A stretch of 64,000 nucleotides of DNA from Streptomyces acidiscabies (GCF_020010905.1 NZ_JAGJBY010000001.1:5600001-5664000), one strand, 5' to 3'. Shown: positions 23,282 through 33,047, counted from the first letter of the stretch. Notes: generated from the letters alone by a model not told the origin. Made by a program: numbers and translations.

Positions 23282-24862
23282 TCAACCCTGGTAAGCGACC
23301 AGCGCCATCATGCCTGCCTCGCCGTGGTAGGCGTTGTGGCAGTGCAGCATCCACTGTCCAGGGTTGTCGGCGTCGAAGAACACCGACACGGTCTTCTTTG
23401 GCAGGACGATGGTGGTGTCCTTGCGCGGCCCGCTGCCACCGAGTTGGTAGGTGTGGCCGTGCAGGTGCATGGGGTGCCACATGGTGGTGGTGTTGACGAA
23501 ATCGAGCCGGACCCGCTGGCCCTCCTCCACTGTGATGGGATGCGCGGTCGGGTTGTCCATGTCGAACCGGCGGCCGTTGATGGCCCAGTTGTAGGTCATC
23601 ATGGAGCCGGTCAGCTCGATGCGGTGGACCCGGTCGGCCTTCTTCGACGCCAGCCGGACGTCGTCCGCCGCGCGCAACTGGGAGGCGGTCAGGAGCATGC
23701 CGTCCAGTTCCTTGGGGCGGGCGGTCTCCGGGGGGATGCTGCCGGAGCCGGTGCGGATGACGGCCATGCCGGTGGCGTTCTTGCCCTCCGCCAGTGCCAC
23801 CAGGGGGAAGACGCCGTCGTCCAGGGTGACGAGGACGTCGTAGCGCTCGCCCATGCCGAGCAGCAGGGCGTCGACCTGCTGGTGCTTCACGGGGAAGCCG
23901 TCGGTGTGGGTGATGGTGAGCTGGTGGCCGCCGAGGGCGACGCGGTAGGCGGTGTCGCTGCCGGCGTTGATCAGGCGCAGCCGGATGCGTTCGCCGGGCT
24001 TGCCGCGGAAGACCTGCGGGTCGGCCGGAACGCGGCCGTTGACCAGGTGATAGGGGTACTTCACGTCGCCGGCATCGCCCCCCAGCAGTGGGCTCTCGGC
24101 GCCCATCAGCATGAACTGCATGCCCCTTCCTCCACCGGAGGAAGATGCGGAGGCGGACGGGGAACCGTCCATGCCGCCGCTCATGTCCATGCCGTTCATG
24201 TCCATGCCGCCCATGGACATCCCACCCATGCCGTGCCGCAGCTCGGCGAAGACGTCGTCGGGGGTGCCGGTGACGCCGTCGAGCCAGTCGTCGAGGACGA
24301 CCACCCACTCCTCGTCGTACGACAGCGGCTCCCTGGGGTCCTCCACGATGAGCGGCGCGTACAGGCCCCGGTCGAGCTGGACGCCGACGTGCGGGTGGAA
24401 GAAGTAGGTGCCGGGAGCGTCGGCGGTGAACCGGTAGGTGAAGTCGCGTCCGGCCCGCACGGCCGCCTGGGTGGCCGGCGGTACGCCGTCCATGTCGTTG
24501 CGCAGGGCGATGCCGTGCCAGTGGATGGACGTGGTGGCCTGGTTCGGCAGTTGGTTGGACAGCGTGGCGGCCAGCGTGTCACCGGCCTTCACGCGCAGCT
24601 CCCGGCCCGGGATCCGGCCGTCGAAGGCCCAGGTCCTGGCCGTGATCCGGGCGCCCAGGTCGGCCGTGGCCTGGGTGGCGGTCAGCGTCGTTTCGTGGGT
24701 CCTGCCGCTCCGGGTGCGCTTCTTGTCGGCGGCGGCGACGGCCGATCCGGAGGGGCTGACCAGGGCCGGAGCGCTGCCGGAGCCGCTACAGGCGGCGAGC
24801 GCGCCCGCGCCCGTGACGCCGAGCCCGGCCAGCAGGACGGAGCGGCGGTCGATGTTGTTCAC
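23282..24862 (-). CDS. exported multicopper oxidase (CopA/laccase-like)
   Basis: Copper-dependent oxidase of 526 residues, probably oxidising Cu(I) at the cell surface. The Tat-type signal DRRSVLLAGLGVTGAGALAA ends in a lipobox (LAAC), so it is probably a Tat-exported lipoprotein. All four copper motifs are present: IHWHG, FFHPHVG, HPMHLHGH and HCHNAYHGEAGM. A Met/Gly/Asp-rich loop near residue 260 (GMGGMSMGGMDMNGMDMSGG) is typical of copper-resistance oxidases. GTG at 24862 has AAGGA upstream. The DUF6153 gene with a CsoR-type site lies 92 bp upstream and a strong terminator follows, so the two form a copper-inducible unit. Confidence 0.92.
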   Translation of the reverse strand: MNNIDRRSVLLAGLGVTGAGALAACSGSGSAPALVSPSGSAVAAADKKRTRSGRTHETTLTATQATADLGARITARTWAFDGRIPGRELRVKAGDTLAATLSNQLPNQATTSIHWHGIALRNDMDGVPPATQAAVRAGRDFTYRFTADAPGTYFFHPHVGVQLDRGLYAPLIVEDPREPLSYDEEWVVVLDDWLDGVTGTPDDVFAELRHGMGGMSMGGMDMNGMDMSGGMDGSPSASASSSGGGRGMQFMLMGAESPLLGGDAGDVKYPYHLVNGRVPADPQVFRGKPGERIRLRLINAGSDTAYRVALGGHQLTITHTDGFPVKHQQVDALLLGMGERYDVLVTLDDGVFPLVALAEGKNATGMAVIRTGSGSIPPETARPKELDGMLLTASQLRAADDVRLASKKADRVHRIELTGSMMTYNWAINGRRFDMDNPTAHPITVEEGQRVRLDFVNTTTMWHPMHLHGHTYQLGGSGPRKDTTIVLPKKTVSVFFDADNPGQWMLHCHNAYHGEAGMMALVAYQG

Positions 24863-24954
24863 GGAGGTGTCCTTCTTCTCGGTATCGCTGTTGTCCGACG
24901 CGTGTGCGGGCACGGCTGGGCGCACGCGTGAGCGCGTGCAGCCGTGGGCGCGGC

Positions 24955-25422
24955 CTACAGCAGGAATCGAGAAAGGAGGACGGAAAGGTCGGGTGGCACC
25001 CGACCGGTGGTGCCCGGGATGTCCCGGCCGGCGGTCGCACCGGGAGGAAAGGCCGGAGTGCAGCCGGTGCAGGGCTGGTGGGGAGGTGCGAACTTCAGGC
25101 CGTCGACCCCGGCGGCGGAGCAATGCTGCATCGCGGTGCCGGAGCATGCCCCGTCATCGTCGTGGGCCGGGATCGGGGCTGTGCCACCGCGCGCCATGGC
25201 GTGCCCACTGGTGTGGGCGGGCATCGCCGGTGCGACCGCGTGGTGCATGCCCGTCATGCTGCTCGTTGCGGAGACCCCGGCGGCCGGCACCTGCGTGAGG
25301 GCGGCGGCCGTGTCGTGGTGGACGAGAACCGCGAGCGCCGCCACCAGTGCGATGACGGCAGAGCGCGTCCATCGCAGTGCGGCGCTGTGGGCGCCGCCCG
25401 GCCGGTGGTGGGCTGATGCCAT
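24955..25422 (-). CDS. DUF6153-type His/Met-rich secreted or membrane protein
   Basis: Protein of 155 residues with one N-terminal hydrophobic segment (SAVIALVAALAVLVHHDTAA). It has a His/Met-rich middle (MTGMHHAVAPAMPAHTSGHA) and two cysteine groups (DDDGACSGTAMQHCSAAG and PCTGCTPAFPPG). This is the make-up of the DUF6153 family seen beside copper genes; the residues could bind copper outside the membrane. It lies just before the multicopper oxidase. A CsoR-type operator sits 47-61 bp upstream of the ATG, as expected for copper induction. Direct function untested in the family as far as I know. Confidence 0.75.
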   Translation of the reverse strand: MASAHHRPGGAHSAALRWTRSAVIALVAALAVLVHHDTAAALTQVPAAGVSATSSMTGMHHAVAPAMPAHTSGHAMARGGTAPIPAHDDDGACSGTAMQHCSAAGVDGLKFAPPHQPCTGCTPAFPPGATAGRDIPGTTGRVPPDLSVLLSRFLL

Positions 25423-25468
25423 GGCTTCCGTCCGCGTTGGACCGTGAGCGGGTTACGTCTCGTCAATA

Positions 25469-25483
25469 TACCCCGAGGGGGTA
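25469..25483. promoter_or_regulatory. CsoR-type operator 3 (copper unit)
   Basis: TACCCC-GAG-GGGGTA, perfect 6-bp arms, flanked by an AT stretch (AATATA). It lies directly upstream of the DUF6153-oxidase unit. The spacer is one base shorter than in operators 1, 2 and 4, which may mark the copper sensor CsoR as against a persulfide sensor CstR. Confidence 0.7.
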
Positions 25484-25487
25484 GGGT

Positions 25488-25678
25488 TCAGGTGTGGGGT
25501 CGGCTGGAGAGCAATGCCTGGATCCGCGCCGCCTGGACGGAGCGAGCCACCGGCATCAGGCCGCACAGGCCCGGAGCGCCGAGCCCCTGCCGCGCATACC
25601 GTGATGACGGTCAGGGCCCAGAACCAAAACGCCCGCGATGACCCACGCGATGGAGGCGCCCCCGAACCATTCCTCCAT
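25488..25678 (-). pseudogene. small membrane protein, frameshifted
   Basis: ATG at 25678 opens MEEWFGGASIAWVIAGVLVL. After one frame change the tail reads LGAPGLCGLMPVARSVQAAR and then IQALLSSRPHT with a stop at 25488. The 191-bp length is not divisible by three, as expected for a single shift near 25600. This was one short protein with a single membrane segment; family unknown. Confidence 0.5.
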
Positions 25679-25972
25679 TTCAGGACGGTGCCCATGAACA
25701 CCGCGAGGAACGTCAGCAGGAACATCGCCGCACCGGCGGCCCCGTTGCTCTCGCGGGGCTTCTTGTACGAGGCGTGGAAGAACCGCGCCGCAGGTGGAGC
25801 AGGGCCAGGACGAACATTGCCTGCGCGGCCCAGAAGTGCCGACCGCGGGCGAAACTGCCCGGTCACTTACGTCGTCGGGATTCGTCGACCCTTGTCGGCG
25901 CCAGTCCTCGGCGTCCTCCTCCGACGCCTCGTCCCAGTTCAGTTGCCCAGGAACGTGAAGAACAGCCGGCAG
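25679..25972 (-). pseudogene. cytochrome b/b6-type fragment
   Basis: FWAAQAMFVLALLHL in one frame continues as FFHASYKKPRESNG and AAMFLLTFLAVFMGTVLKW in another. This is the central part of the cytochrome b N-terminal domain (..WSAQAMV.LALLH..RVFF.ASY..PRE.NW..G......FL..FTGTVLKWD). Upstream, the minus strand has NWDEASEEDAEDW, a further likely piece. The heme-ligand helices are incomplete, a frameshift splits the remainder, and no start is seen. Confidence 0.6.
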
Positions 25973-26264
25973 AGCGGGGCATACGGAGTCTGGGTGCCCT
26001 TGCGTCTTCGCCGAGAACGCCGACCGCCGGAAGCACCCGCTCAGCCGAGGGTCGGCTGCCGCTCGCGCAGCCCGAGCGCCCTCTCAGGTGGCTCCAAGTC
26101 CTCCTGCCCGGCAACCGGCCGATCCGCTACTGGGGCGCCCCCGTCCCCGGCCCGGGACAACCGCCACCCGTCCGTCACTTGACTCGCTCAGTCGCAACAC
26201 GACATGAGGCAACATGGCGTATGCCCACAGGACACCGGTATCTGTCGAGCGGCGTGGCCGGACG

Positions 26265-27185
26265 TCATGTCCTGGTGCGCGGGATGCGAGTGCCTCCGGC
26301 CTCGCCGGCAGGGTCTGGGGCGTCGTCCCGGTCCCGGGTTCCTCCGGAGCGGCGCAGCACGTACCAGCTGGACAGGCCCACGGCGGCCGTGGCCGCCATG
26401 GACCAGGTCCAGGGGCTCGCCACCAGGGCGTGACGCACCCCGGGTGTGATCTGCTGGGCCAGCACGAAGACGCCCATGGCGGCGACGAACCAGCCGAAGG
26501 CTCTGCGCAGTCCGTCCTGCGGGATGCGCCCGGCCAGGAGGCCGCCGAGCAGGCTGCCGACCACAGCCGTCGCTGTGACGAGGGCCGCCAGGGGCCAGTC
26601 GATGTGCGTGCCCGAGAGGTGACCGGCGAAGCCCGCGAACGACTGGAGGGCGATCACTTGCAGGGACGTGGCGGCAGCGACCGGCATCGGCAGTCCGCCG
26701 AACAGAGCCAGCGCGGGGACGATGAGGAAGCCGCCGCCGGCGCCGACCAGTCCGGTGACGAGGCCGACAGCCGCACCGTTCAACAGGATGGCGCTGACGG
26801 GCAGTTCACGACGGGGCTGCTGCGGCTTCCGGCGCCGGCCGCGGATCATGGCGACGGCGGTGGCGATCATTACCAGGGCGAACAGGATCAGCAGCACGGT
26901 GGCGGGGACGAGCGCCGCCAGCCGCCCGCCCGCGTAGGCGCCGCTCATACCGGCCACGCCGAACAGGAGCCCGGTGCGCCACCGCACCCGTCCGGCGCGG
27001 GCGTGCGGGAGGACTCCGGCGGCGCTGGTGACGCCGACGACGAACAGGGAGGTGGCGATGGCCTCCTTGGTGCCCATTCCGGCGAGGTAGACCAGGACAG
27101 GCACGGTCAGGATGGACCCGCCGCCGCCCAGGATGCCCAGGCCCGCCCCGATCAGGAGGGACGCGGCGATGATCAGAGCGATCAC
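26265..27185 (-). CDS. TauE/SafE-family anion exporter
   Basis: Polytopic membrane protein of 306 residues with about eight hydrophobic segments and two inverted repeats. It shows the family's glycine-rich motifs LGILGGGGSILTVPVLVYLA (first repeat) and GLVGAGGGFLIVPALALFGG (second). TauE/SafE proteins export sulfite, sulfoacetate or related anions. GTG start overlaps the stop of the short rhodanese-like gene before it (GTGA). It is the last gene of the sulfide-oxidation unit, where it would remove sulfite made by the persulfide dioxygenase. TauE is likewise part of the staphylococcal cst operon. Confidence 0.88.
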   Translation of the reverse strand: MIALIIAASLLIGAGLGILGGGGSILTVPVLVYLAGMGTKEAIATSLFVVGVTSAAGVLPHARAGRVRWRTGLLFGVAGMSGAYAGGRLAALVPATVLLILFALVMIATAVAMIRGRRRKPQQPRRELPVSAILLNGAAVGLVTGLVGAGGGFLIVPALALFGGLPMPVAAATSLQVIALQSFAGFAGHLSGTHIDWPLAALVTATAVVGSLLGGLLAGRIPQDGLRRAFGWFVAAMGVFVLAQQITPGVRHALVASPWTWSMAATAAVGLSSWYVLRRSGGTRDRDDAPDPAGEAGGTRIPRTRT

Positions 27186-27454
27186 GACGGGCCTCGTAGG
27201 GCGACGGCGACGGACGGCCCGGCCCCGACCGCCGTGCCGGTCAGGTGCGGGCCAGGCAGGAACAGGCCCGCTGTGCCGCTGACCAGGACGACGGTCCCGG
27301 AGACCGGGCGTACCTGGCGTTCCGGGTCCCAGTGTTCCGGGCCGCGCGTGAACGGGCCTGCGGCGACGTCCAGCAGGCGCGGGCCTTCGCCGGACCGTGT
27401 CGGTTCGTGCAGGGCGGAGGGATCGATTCGTGGTTTGCCGGCGTGGGCGGTCAT
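27182..27454 (-). pseudogene. rhodanese-DUF2892 protein with its catalytic core deleted
   Basis: A 90-codon frame with a good start. The N-terminus (PRIDPSALHEPTRSGEGPRL followed by LDV) is the opening of a rhodanese domain. The second part (WDPERQVRPVSGTVVLVSG) is the start of the DUF2892 membrane region that follows in rhodanese-DUF2892 proteins (W.LERQVR..AG...L). The roughly 80 residues between, with the catalytic Cys, are missing, and the DUF2892 end (..TNTCAMG..) is also cut. The frame is kept, and the stop still overlaps the exporter's start, so it may persist for translational coupling. Confidence 0.7.
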
Positions 27455-27522
27455 GGAGTTCCTCGGTGTCTGGGAAGCGGGCGGCGACCGGTGTCTCCGG
27501 TCGCCGCCCGGAGCGCGGTGGG

Positions 27523-28908
27523 TCACGCCTTGGCGGACGCGGGCACGGCTAGCCAGGCGCCGTAGCCGCCGAGCAGGTCGGAGACGTCGGTGCGGCCCTT
27601 GTGACGGAGCAGGCTGGCGGCGATGGAGGAGCGGTGGCCGCCCGCGCAGTGCACGACGAGGGGACAGCCGGCGGGGATCTCGTCCTGGCGGCGGGCCAGT
27701 TCGGCCAGCGGGATGTGCAACGAGCCCTCGATGAAACCCTCTTCGCGCTCGGCGGTGTTGCGTACGTCCAGTACCAACGGCGGCTCCTCGCCGTCGAGCA
27801 GCCGGCGCAGTTCGTCGGCGGTCAGCCGGCTCGCCTGCGCCATCTCGTCCGCCAGGGCGGGAAACGCGCCCTCGGGCTCGCGCAGGTAGCCGCCGACCTT
27901 GTCGAAGCCGATCCGGGCGAGCCGGGTGACGACCTCCTCCTCGCGGTCCTGGGGCGCGATGACGACGATGTCCCGCTCGGGGGCGACGACCATGCCGGCC
28001 TGCTCGGCGAAGCGGCCGTCGGCGGGCACGTTGACCGAACCGCGCAGATGCCCGGGGGCGAAGTCCTGCGGTGCGCGGGCGTCCACCACGACCGCACCCG
28101 CTGCGCGCTGCTTCATGAACTCCTCGACCGACAGCGGGCGGAGCGCGGTGGACGTGTCGAACAGGCCGTGCTCCTTGCGGTTGAGGATGGCGTCGTAGAC
28201 GAAGTAGGCGGGCGCGGACGGCTGCCCGGCTGTCACCAGCTGAACGAAGCGCTCCTCGCTCATCGGCCGGCAGGCGTAGTTGGTGGCGCGCTGCTCGCCG
28301 ATGGTGGACTGGCGCTGGGTGGAGAGGTTCTTGCCGCAGGCGGAGCCGGCGCCGTGCGCGGGGAAGACCCGCACCGTGTCCGGGAGGGCCATCAGCTTGT
28401 TCTGGATGGTGTCGTAGAGCATCGTGCCGAGTTCGTCGGCGGTCACGCCGATCGAGGCCAGCAGGTCGGGGCGGCCGACGTCGCCGATGAACAGCGCGTC
28501 GCCGGTGAGGACGCCGTAGGGCACGGTGTCGCCCGCGTGCTCGTAGACCAGGACGCTGATCGACTCCGGGGTGTGGCCGGGGGTTTCGAGGATCTGGAGC
28601 TGGACGTCGCCGAGGGTGATGCGTTCGCCGTCGGCCAGTTTGCGGATGGGGTATTCGGCCTCGGCGCGCTGTCCGTAGCCGATCCAGGCGCCGGTGCGGT
28701 CGGCGAGTTCCAGGTGGCCGGCGAGGAAGTCGGCGTGGAAGTGGGTGTTGAGGACGGCCTCGATGGTGAAGCCGTGGGCGGCGGCGTCGGTGAGGTACTC
28801 GGAGACGTCTCGGCGCGGGTCGACGACGACGGCCCTGCCGGTGGTCTCGTCGGCGATCAGGTAGGACGCCTGGGAGAGGCAGTCGAGGTAGTACTGGGTG
28901 AAGAACAT
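27523..28908 (-). CDS. MBL-fold persulfide dioxygenase with two rhodanese domains (CstB-like)
   Basis: Protein of 461 residues. N-terminal metallo-beta-lactamase domain of the ETHE1 type: THFHADFLAGH (His/Asp iron site), ETPGHTPES, LTGDALFIGDVGRPD and the PAHGAGSACGKN loop. It is followed by two rhodanese domains. The first (about 255-350) has no catalytic Cys in its loop; the second (about 360-461) has VVHCAGGHRSSIAASL with the active Cys. The same order is found in CstB and in BlhB-like enzymes, which oxidise glutathione/coenzyme persulfides to thiosulfate or sulfite. The ATG has GGAGG upstream, and its own CsoR/CstR-type operator lies 30-50 bp before the start. Confidence 0.92.
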   Translation of the reverse strand: MFFTQYYLDCLSQASYLIADETTGRAVVVDPRRDVSEYLTDAAAHGFTIEAVLNTHFHADFLAGHLELADRTGAWIGYGQRAEAEYPIRKLADGERITLGDVQLQILETPGHTPESISVLVYEHAGDTVPYGVLTGDALFIGDVGRPDLLASIGVTADELGTMLYDTIQNKLMALPDTVRVFPAHGAGSACGKNLSTQRQSTIGEQRATNYACRPMSEERFVQLVTAGQPSAPAYFVYDAILNRKEHGLFDTSTALRPLSVEEFMKQRAAGAVVVDARAPQDFAPGHLRGSVNVPADGRFAEQAGMVVAPERDIVVIAPQDREEEVVTRLARIGFDKVGGYLREPEGAFPALADEMAQASRLTADELRRLLDGEEPPLVLDVRNTAEREEGFIEGSLHIPLAELARRQDEIPAGCPLVVHCAGGHRSSIAASLLRHKGRTDVSDLLGGYGAWLAVPASAKA

Positions 28909-28938
28909 GGTCGGGTGACCTCCATGTCGGATGGGATC

Positions 28939-28958
28939 GCATACCCAGGGGGGTATGC
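28939..28958. promoter_or_regulatory. CsoR/CstR-type operator 4 (persulfide dioxygenase)
   Basis: Perfect 8-bp arms GCATACCC/GGGTATGC with an AGGG spacer, 31 bp before the start of the MBL-rhodanese gene. It shares the ATACCC-N4-GGGTAT core with operators 1 and 2. Confidence 0.8.
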
Positions 28959-29031
28959 AGAAGAGTCTGGTCCGCCCTTGTCGAAGGGCGGTGGTGGTCG
29001 GCCCGGATCGGGGGATGCCCGGGCCGACCGG

Positions 29032-30261
<1,230 letters not shown>

Positions 30262-30307
30262 GGCGGTGCTCCTTCCCGAGTGGCCGGGGTGCGGGGTTCG
30301 GACGGGT

Positions 30308-30634
30308 TCAGGCCGCACCCTCGGACGAGCCGGCGGCGATCGGGTGGCCGCCGCGGGCCCAAGCGAGGGTGCCGCCGGTGACGGAGCGGGCGTCGACGCC
30401 GCGGGAGGTCATCCAGCCGGCGGCGGTCCTGCTGCGGTTGCCGCTGGCGCAGATGACGAACACCGCCCGGTCCGTGGGCAGTTCGTCGCACCGGGCGGGC
30501 ACGCTGTGCAGCGGCATCAGCCGGGCGCCGGGAACATGCCCGGCCGCGTACTCGTGGGGCTCTCGTACGTCGACCACGAGGCCGCCGTCGGTCCAGACGG
30601 CCGCGAGTTCGTCGACGGTTGCTTCACGGACCAT
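30308..30634 (-). CDS. single-domain rhodanese
   Basis: Thiosulfate/persulfide sulfurtransferase of 108 residues, one domain. The CH2A-type start VVDVREPHEYAAGHVPGARL and the active loop VICASGNRSRTAAG with the catalytic Cys are both intact. The last ~12 residues are disordered. ATG at 30634 with GAGGAGG upstream. First gene of the rhodanese-SQR unit, driven by a promoter between two CsoR/CstR-type operators. It probably takes the sulfane sulfur produced by SQR. Confidence 0.9.
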   Translation of the reverse strand: MVREATVDELAAVWTDGGLVVDVREPHEYAAGHVPGARLMPLHSVPARCDELPTDRAVFVICASGNRSRTAAGWMTSRGVDARSVTGGTLAWARGGHPIAAGSSEGAA

Positions 30635-30650
30635 CCCGATGCCTCCTCAA

Positions 30651-30666
30651 ATACCCCTGGGGGTTT
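30651..30666. promoter_or_regulatory. CsoR/CstR-type operator 5
   Basis: ATACCC-CTGG-GGGTTT, one mismatch from the common core. It lies between the promoter and the start of the rhodanese gene. Confidence 0.6.
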
Positions 30667-30676
30667 CCTGTCAGCG

Positions 30677-30706
30677 ACGGTACGACCGCCGGGAGTGGGG
30701 CGTCAA
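30677..30706 (-). promoter_or_regulatory. promoter of the rhodanese-SQR unit
   Basis: On the minus strand a TTGACG box (30706-30701) is followed after 18 bp by TACCGT (30682-30677), a good sigma-70-type pair. The -35 overlaps operator 6 and the transcript start would fall just before operator 5, so a repressor bound at both could block it well. Confidence 0.55.
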
Positions 30707-30725
30707 ATACCCCTAGGGGTATTTG
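30704..30725. promoter_or_regulatory. CsoR/CstR-type operator 6
   Basis: A perfect 22-bp palindrome, arms CAAATACCCCT and its complement. It is the strongest dyad in the window and overlaps the -35 box of the rhodanese promoter. It lies four bases from the stop codon of the histidine kinase gene. Confidence 0.8.
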
Positions 30726-30729
30726 CCTG

Positions 30730-32190
30730 TCAGGCAAGGCGCGACTCGGTCCCCGTGCCGTGAACGGGCCGTGGCCCCTGTGCTCCGAGCCGGGGCAGCC
30801 GGAGGGTCATCCGCGTCCCGCCGCCCGGCCCGGAGGCCGCTGCGACCGTTCCTCCGTGGGCGGTCACCAGCTCCTTGACCACGGCCAGGCCGATACCGCT
30901 GCCGCCTTCGGCGCGGGTACGGGCCCCGCGCCACAGGCGATCGAAGACGTGCGGCAGTTCGTCGGCGGGGATTCCCGGCCCCGTGTCGGCCACCTGGACC
31001 AGCGCCTCGGCGGGCGTGGCCGAGGTGGTGACGGTGACGGTGTCACCGGGGCGGCAGTGGCGGGCGGTGTTGCCCAGCAGGTTGCCGAGGGCCTGGTGCA
31101 GCCGGTCCGCGTCCGCACGGACCAGCAGGGGAGCGGGGCCGGTGGCGGTGCGTACGGTCAGTCCCGCGGCGCGCAGTTCGGCCTCCCGCTCGGCCACCGC
31201 GGCGACCGCCAGCGCGGTCAGATCCACCTCCGCCAGACGCAGGGACAACCGGGCCGACTCGGCCTCCGCCAGTTCCCCGAGGTCGCCGACGATGCGGCCC
31301 AGCCGCACCGCCTGGTCGTGCAGGGAGGCCAAGCGCCGAGCCGACGGGTCGGCGTAGCCGTCGCGCAGTTCCTCCAGCCCCGCCTGCAACGAGGCAAGGG
31401 GGGTGCGCAGCTCGTGCGCCACGTCTGCGGCGAGCCGGTGGCGGGCCTGCTCGGCCCGGCCGACGTCGTCCGCCATGGCGTCGAAGGCACGGGCGAGGTC
31501 GCCGAGTTCACCGGGCGCGTCGATGCGGGTGCGTGCGGTGCGGTCACCGGCGGCCAGCGCGCGGGCGGTGGCCGCGACCCGGACCACGGGTGCGGCCAGG
31601 CGGCGGGTGACGAACCAGCTCACGACCAGAGCCAGGGCCAGCGCCCCGACGGCGGCGGCTGCCACCCACCCCCAGGCGATGGACAGGCCCGCCGATCCGG
31701 CCCCTGCCGAGAAGACCAGCGACACTGTGCCGACGCTGTTCCCGTCGACCACTACGGACGCGCTCGCACCGGGTCCCGAGCCCATGCCCTGCCCGTGGTG
31801 CCCCTGCCCCGGGCCGGGCATGTCATGTTCATCCTCGGTACCGGAGCCGGCCCCACCGGAGACCACCTCGTCGTCCGTGTCCCGCACCGTGAGATCCGCC
31901 CCGACACCGGAGGCAAGTGACCGGGTCGCGGACAGATCGGCCGAGGTCCAGCCGTCCGCGGCCCGGTAGGCGTCGGCCGCTGCTGCGGCGACTCGGGTGG
32001 CGGTGCGCTGCCGGTCGGCCTGATGGGCACTGCTGAGTCCGCGACCGGTACCGACCAGCGCCGCGGTCGTCAACAGGGCCACGGAGGCCAGCGCCACCAC
32101 GGCGAACGCCGCGAAGAGCCGCCGCCCGAGCGGACCGAGCCCGCCGGACGGCCGAACGCCGGCGCGTGCCGAACGCGGCTCAGGGGTCAC
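30730..32190 (-). CDS. sensor histidine kinase with His/Met-rich sensor loop
   Basis: Membrane sensor kinase of 486 residues. Two membrane segments (about 25-47 and 172-195) enclose an extracellular domain with a His/Met/Gly-rich loop (DEHDMPGPGQGHHGQGMGSG) that could bind a metal such as copper. Then HAMP, HisKA with the phospho-His motif ADVAHELRTPLASL (about 240) and HATPase (N box GNLLGNTARHC, G1 VADTGPGIP, G2 GGSGIGLAVVK). A GTG start overlaps the end of the response regulator gene by 11 bp, so both are made from one transcript. Signal not known; the loop and the copper genes 5 kb away point to a metal. Confidence 0.92.
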   Translation of the reverse strand: MTPEPRSARAGVRPSGGLGPLGRRLFAAFAVVALASVALLTTAALVGTGRGLSSAHQADRQRTATRVAAAAADAYRAADGWTSADLSATRSLASGVGADLTVRDTDDEVVSGGAGSGTEDEHDMPGPGQGHHGQGMGSGPGASASVVVDGNSVGTVSLVFSAGAGSAGLSIAWGWVAAAAVGALALALVVSWFVTRRLAAPVVRVAATARALAAGDRTARTRIDAPGELGDLARAFDAMADDVGRAEQARHRLAADVAHELRTPLASLQAGLEELRDGYADPSARRLASLHDQAVRLGRIVGDLGELAEAESARLSLRLAEVDLTALAVAAVAEREAELRAAGLTVRTATGPAPLLVRADADRLHQALGNLLGNTARHCRPGDTVTVTTSATPAEALVQVADTGPGIPADELPHVFDRLWRGARTRAEGGSGIGLAVVKELVTAHGGTVAAASGPGGGTRMTLRLPRLGAQGPRPVHGTGTESRLA

Positions 32191-32875
32191 GGGCCCACCC
32201 CAGCCGGTAGCCCACGCCCAGCACGGTCACCACGAGGCCGGCGCCGACCTCACCGAGCTTGTGGCGCAGGTTCTTCACATGCGAGTCGACGGTCCGTTCG
32301 TACCCGGTGAATTCGTAGCCGCGCACCCGGTTGACCAGCTCGTAGCGCGAATACACCCGGCCCGGCACCGATGCCAGCGTGGTCAGCAGACCCCACTCGG
32401 TGGGCGTCAGGTCCACAGCCACCCCGTCCAGGACGACCTCGTGCCGCGCCTCGTCCACCCGCAGCCGTCCATCGCCGTACGACGAGACGGACGTTGCCCC
32501 CGCCGTCGTACCCCCGGCCCGCTGGAGGACCGCACCCACCCTGAGCACCACCTCGGTCGGGCTGAACGGCTTGGTCACGTAGTCGTCGGCGCCCAGCCGC
32601 AGTCCGTGGATGCGGTCCTCCACGGTCGTACGCGCGGTCAGCACCACCACCGGCACCCGCCCGCGCTCGCGGGCCTGGCGCAGCACCTCGTCCCCGTCCA
32701 CATCCGGCAGCCCGAGATCCAGCAGCGCCAGATCGATCCCCGGCTCGCCGAGCAGCCGTACCGCCTCCGCGCCCGACCCGGTCGTCAGCACTCCGTAGCC
32801 CGCCCGCTCCAGATAGCGGCGCAGCAACTCGCGGATCTCCTTCTCGTCCTCGACGACGAGCACCGTGGCGGCCAT
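32180..32875 (-). CDS. OmpR-family response regulator
   Basis: DNA-binding partner of the kinase, 231 residues. Receiver domain with the acidic pair VVEDEKEI, phosphoacceptor Asp in LALLDLGLPDVDG, the T/A switch VVLTART and the K in VTKPF. C-terminal winged helix with PTEWGLLTTLASVPGRVYSR and TVDSHVKNLRHKL. ATG at 32875 chosen over a GTG nine bases earlier because the protein starts normally there. Possible own target: the GTCTCC-N5-GTCTCC direct repeat at 32943, 11 bp period, between this gene and the DUF2202 gene. Confidence 0.92.
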   Translation of the reverse strand: MAATVLVVEDEKEIRELLRRYLERAGYGVLTTGSGAEAVRLLGEPGIDLALLDLGLPDVDGDEVLRQARERGRVPVVVLTARTTVEDRIHGLRLGADDYVTKPFSPTEVVLRVGAVLQRAGGTTAGATSVSSYGDGRLRVDEARHEVVLDGVAVDLTPTEWGLLTTLASVPGRVYSRYELVNRVRGYEFTGYERTVDSHVKNLRHKLGEVGAGLVVTVLGVGYRLGWARDP

Positions 32876-32942
32876 CCCCCACACCTACGCGCCCCGGACA
32901 CGTCCCGGCGAGGGCCGAACGGTCCCGACCCGCCCAGCCGTT

Positions 32943-32959
32943 GTCTCCATTCCGTCTCC
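32943..32959. promoter_or_regulatory. 11-bp-phased GTCTCC direct repeat
   Basis: Two GTCTCC copies with an 11-bp period in the 172-bp divergent gap between the response regulator and the DUF2202 gene. Spacing and position fit the binding site of the adjacent OmpR-type regulator. Confidence 0.45.
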
Positions 32960-33047
32960 ACACACACCGCACGGAGAGTGCAGGGCCCGGCGCGACGGTG
33001 ACAGTGCGGGAACGCAGGAACGTCCCGCGGAGTCGAGGAGGTTCGCC

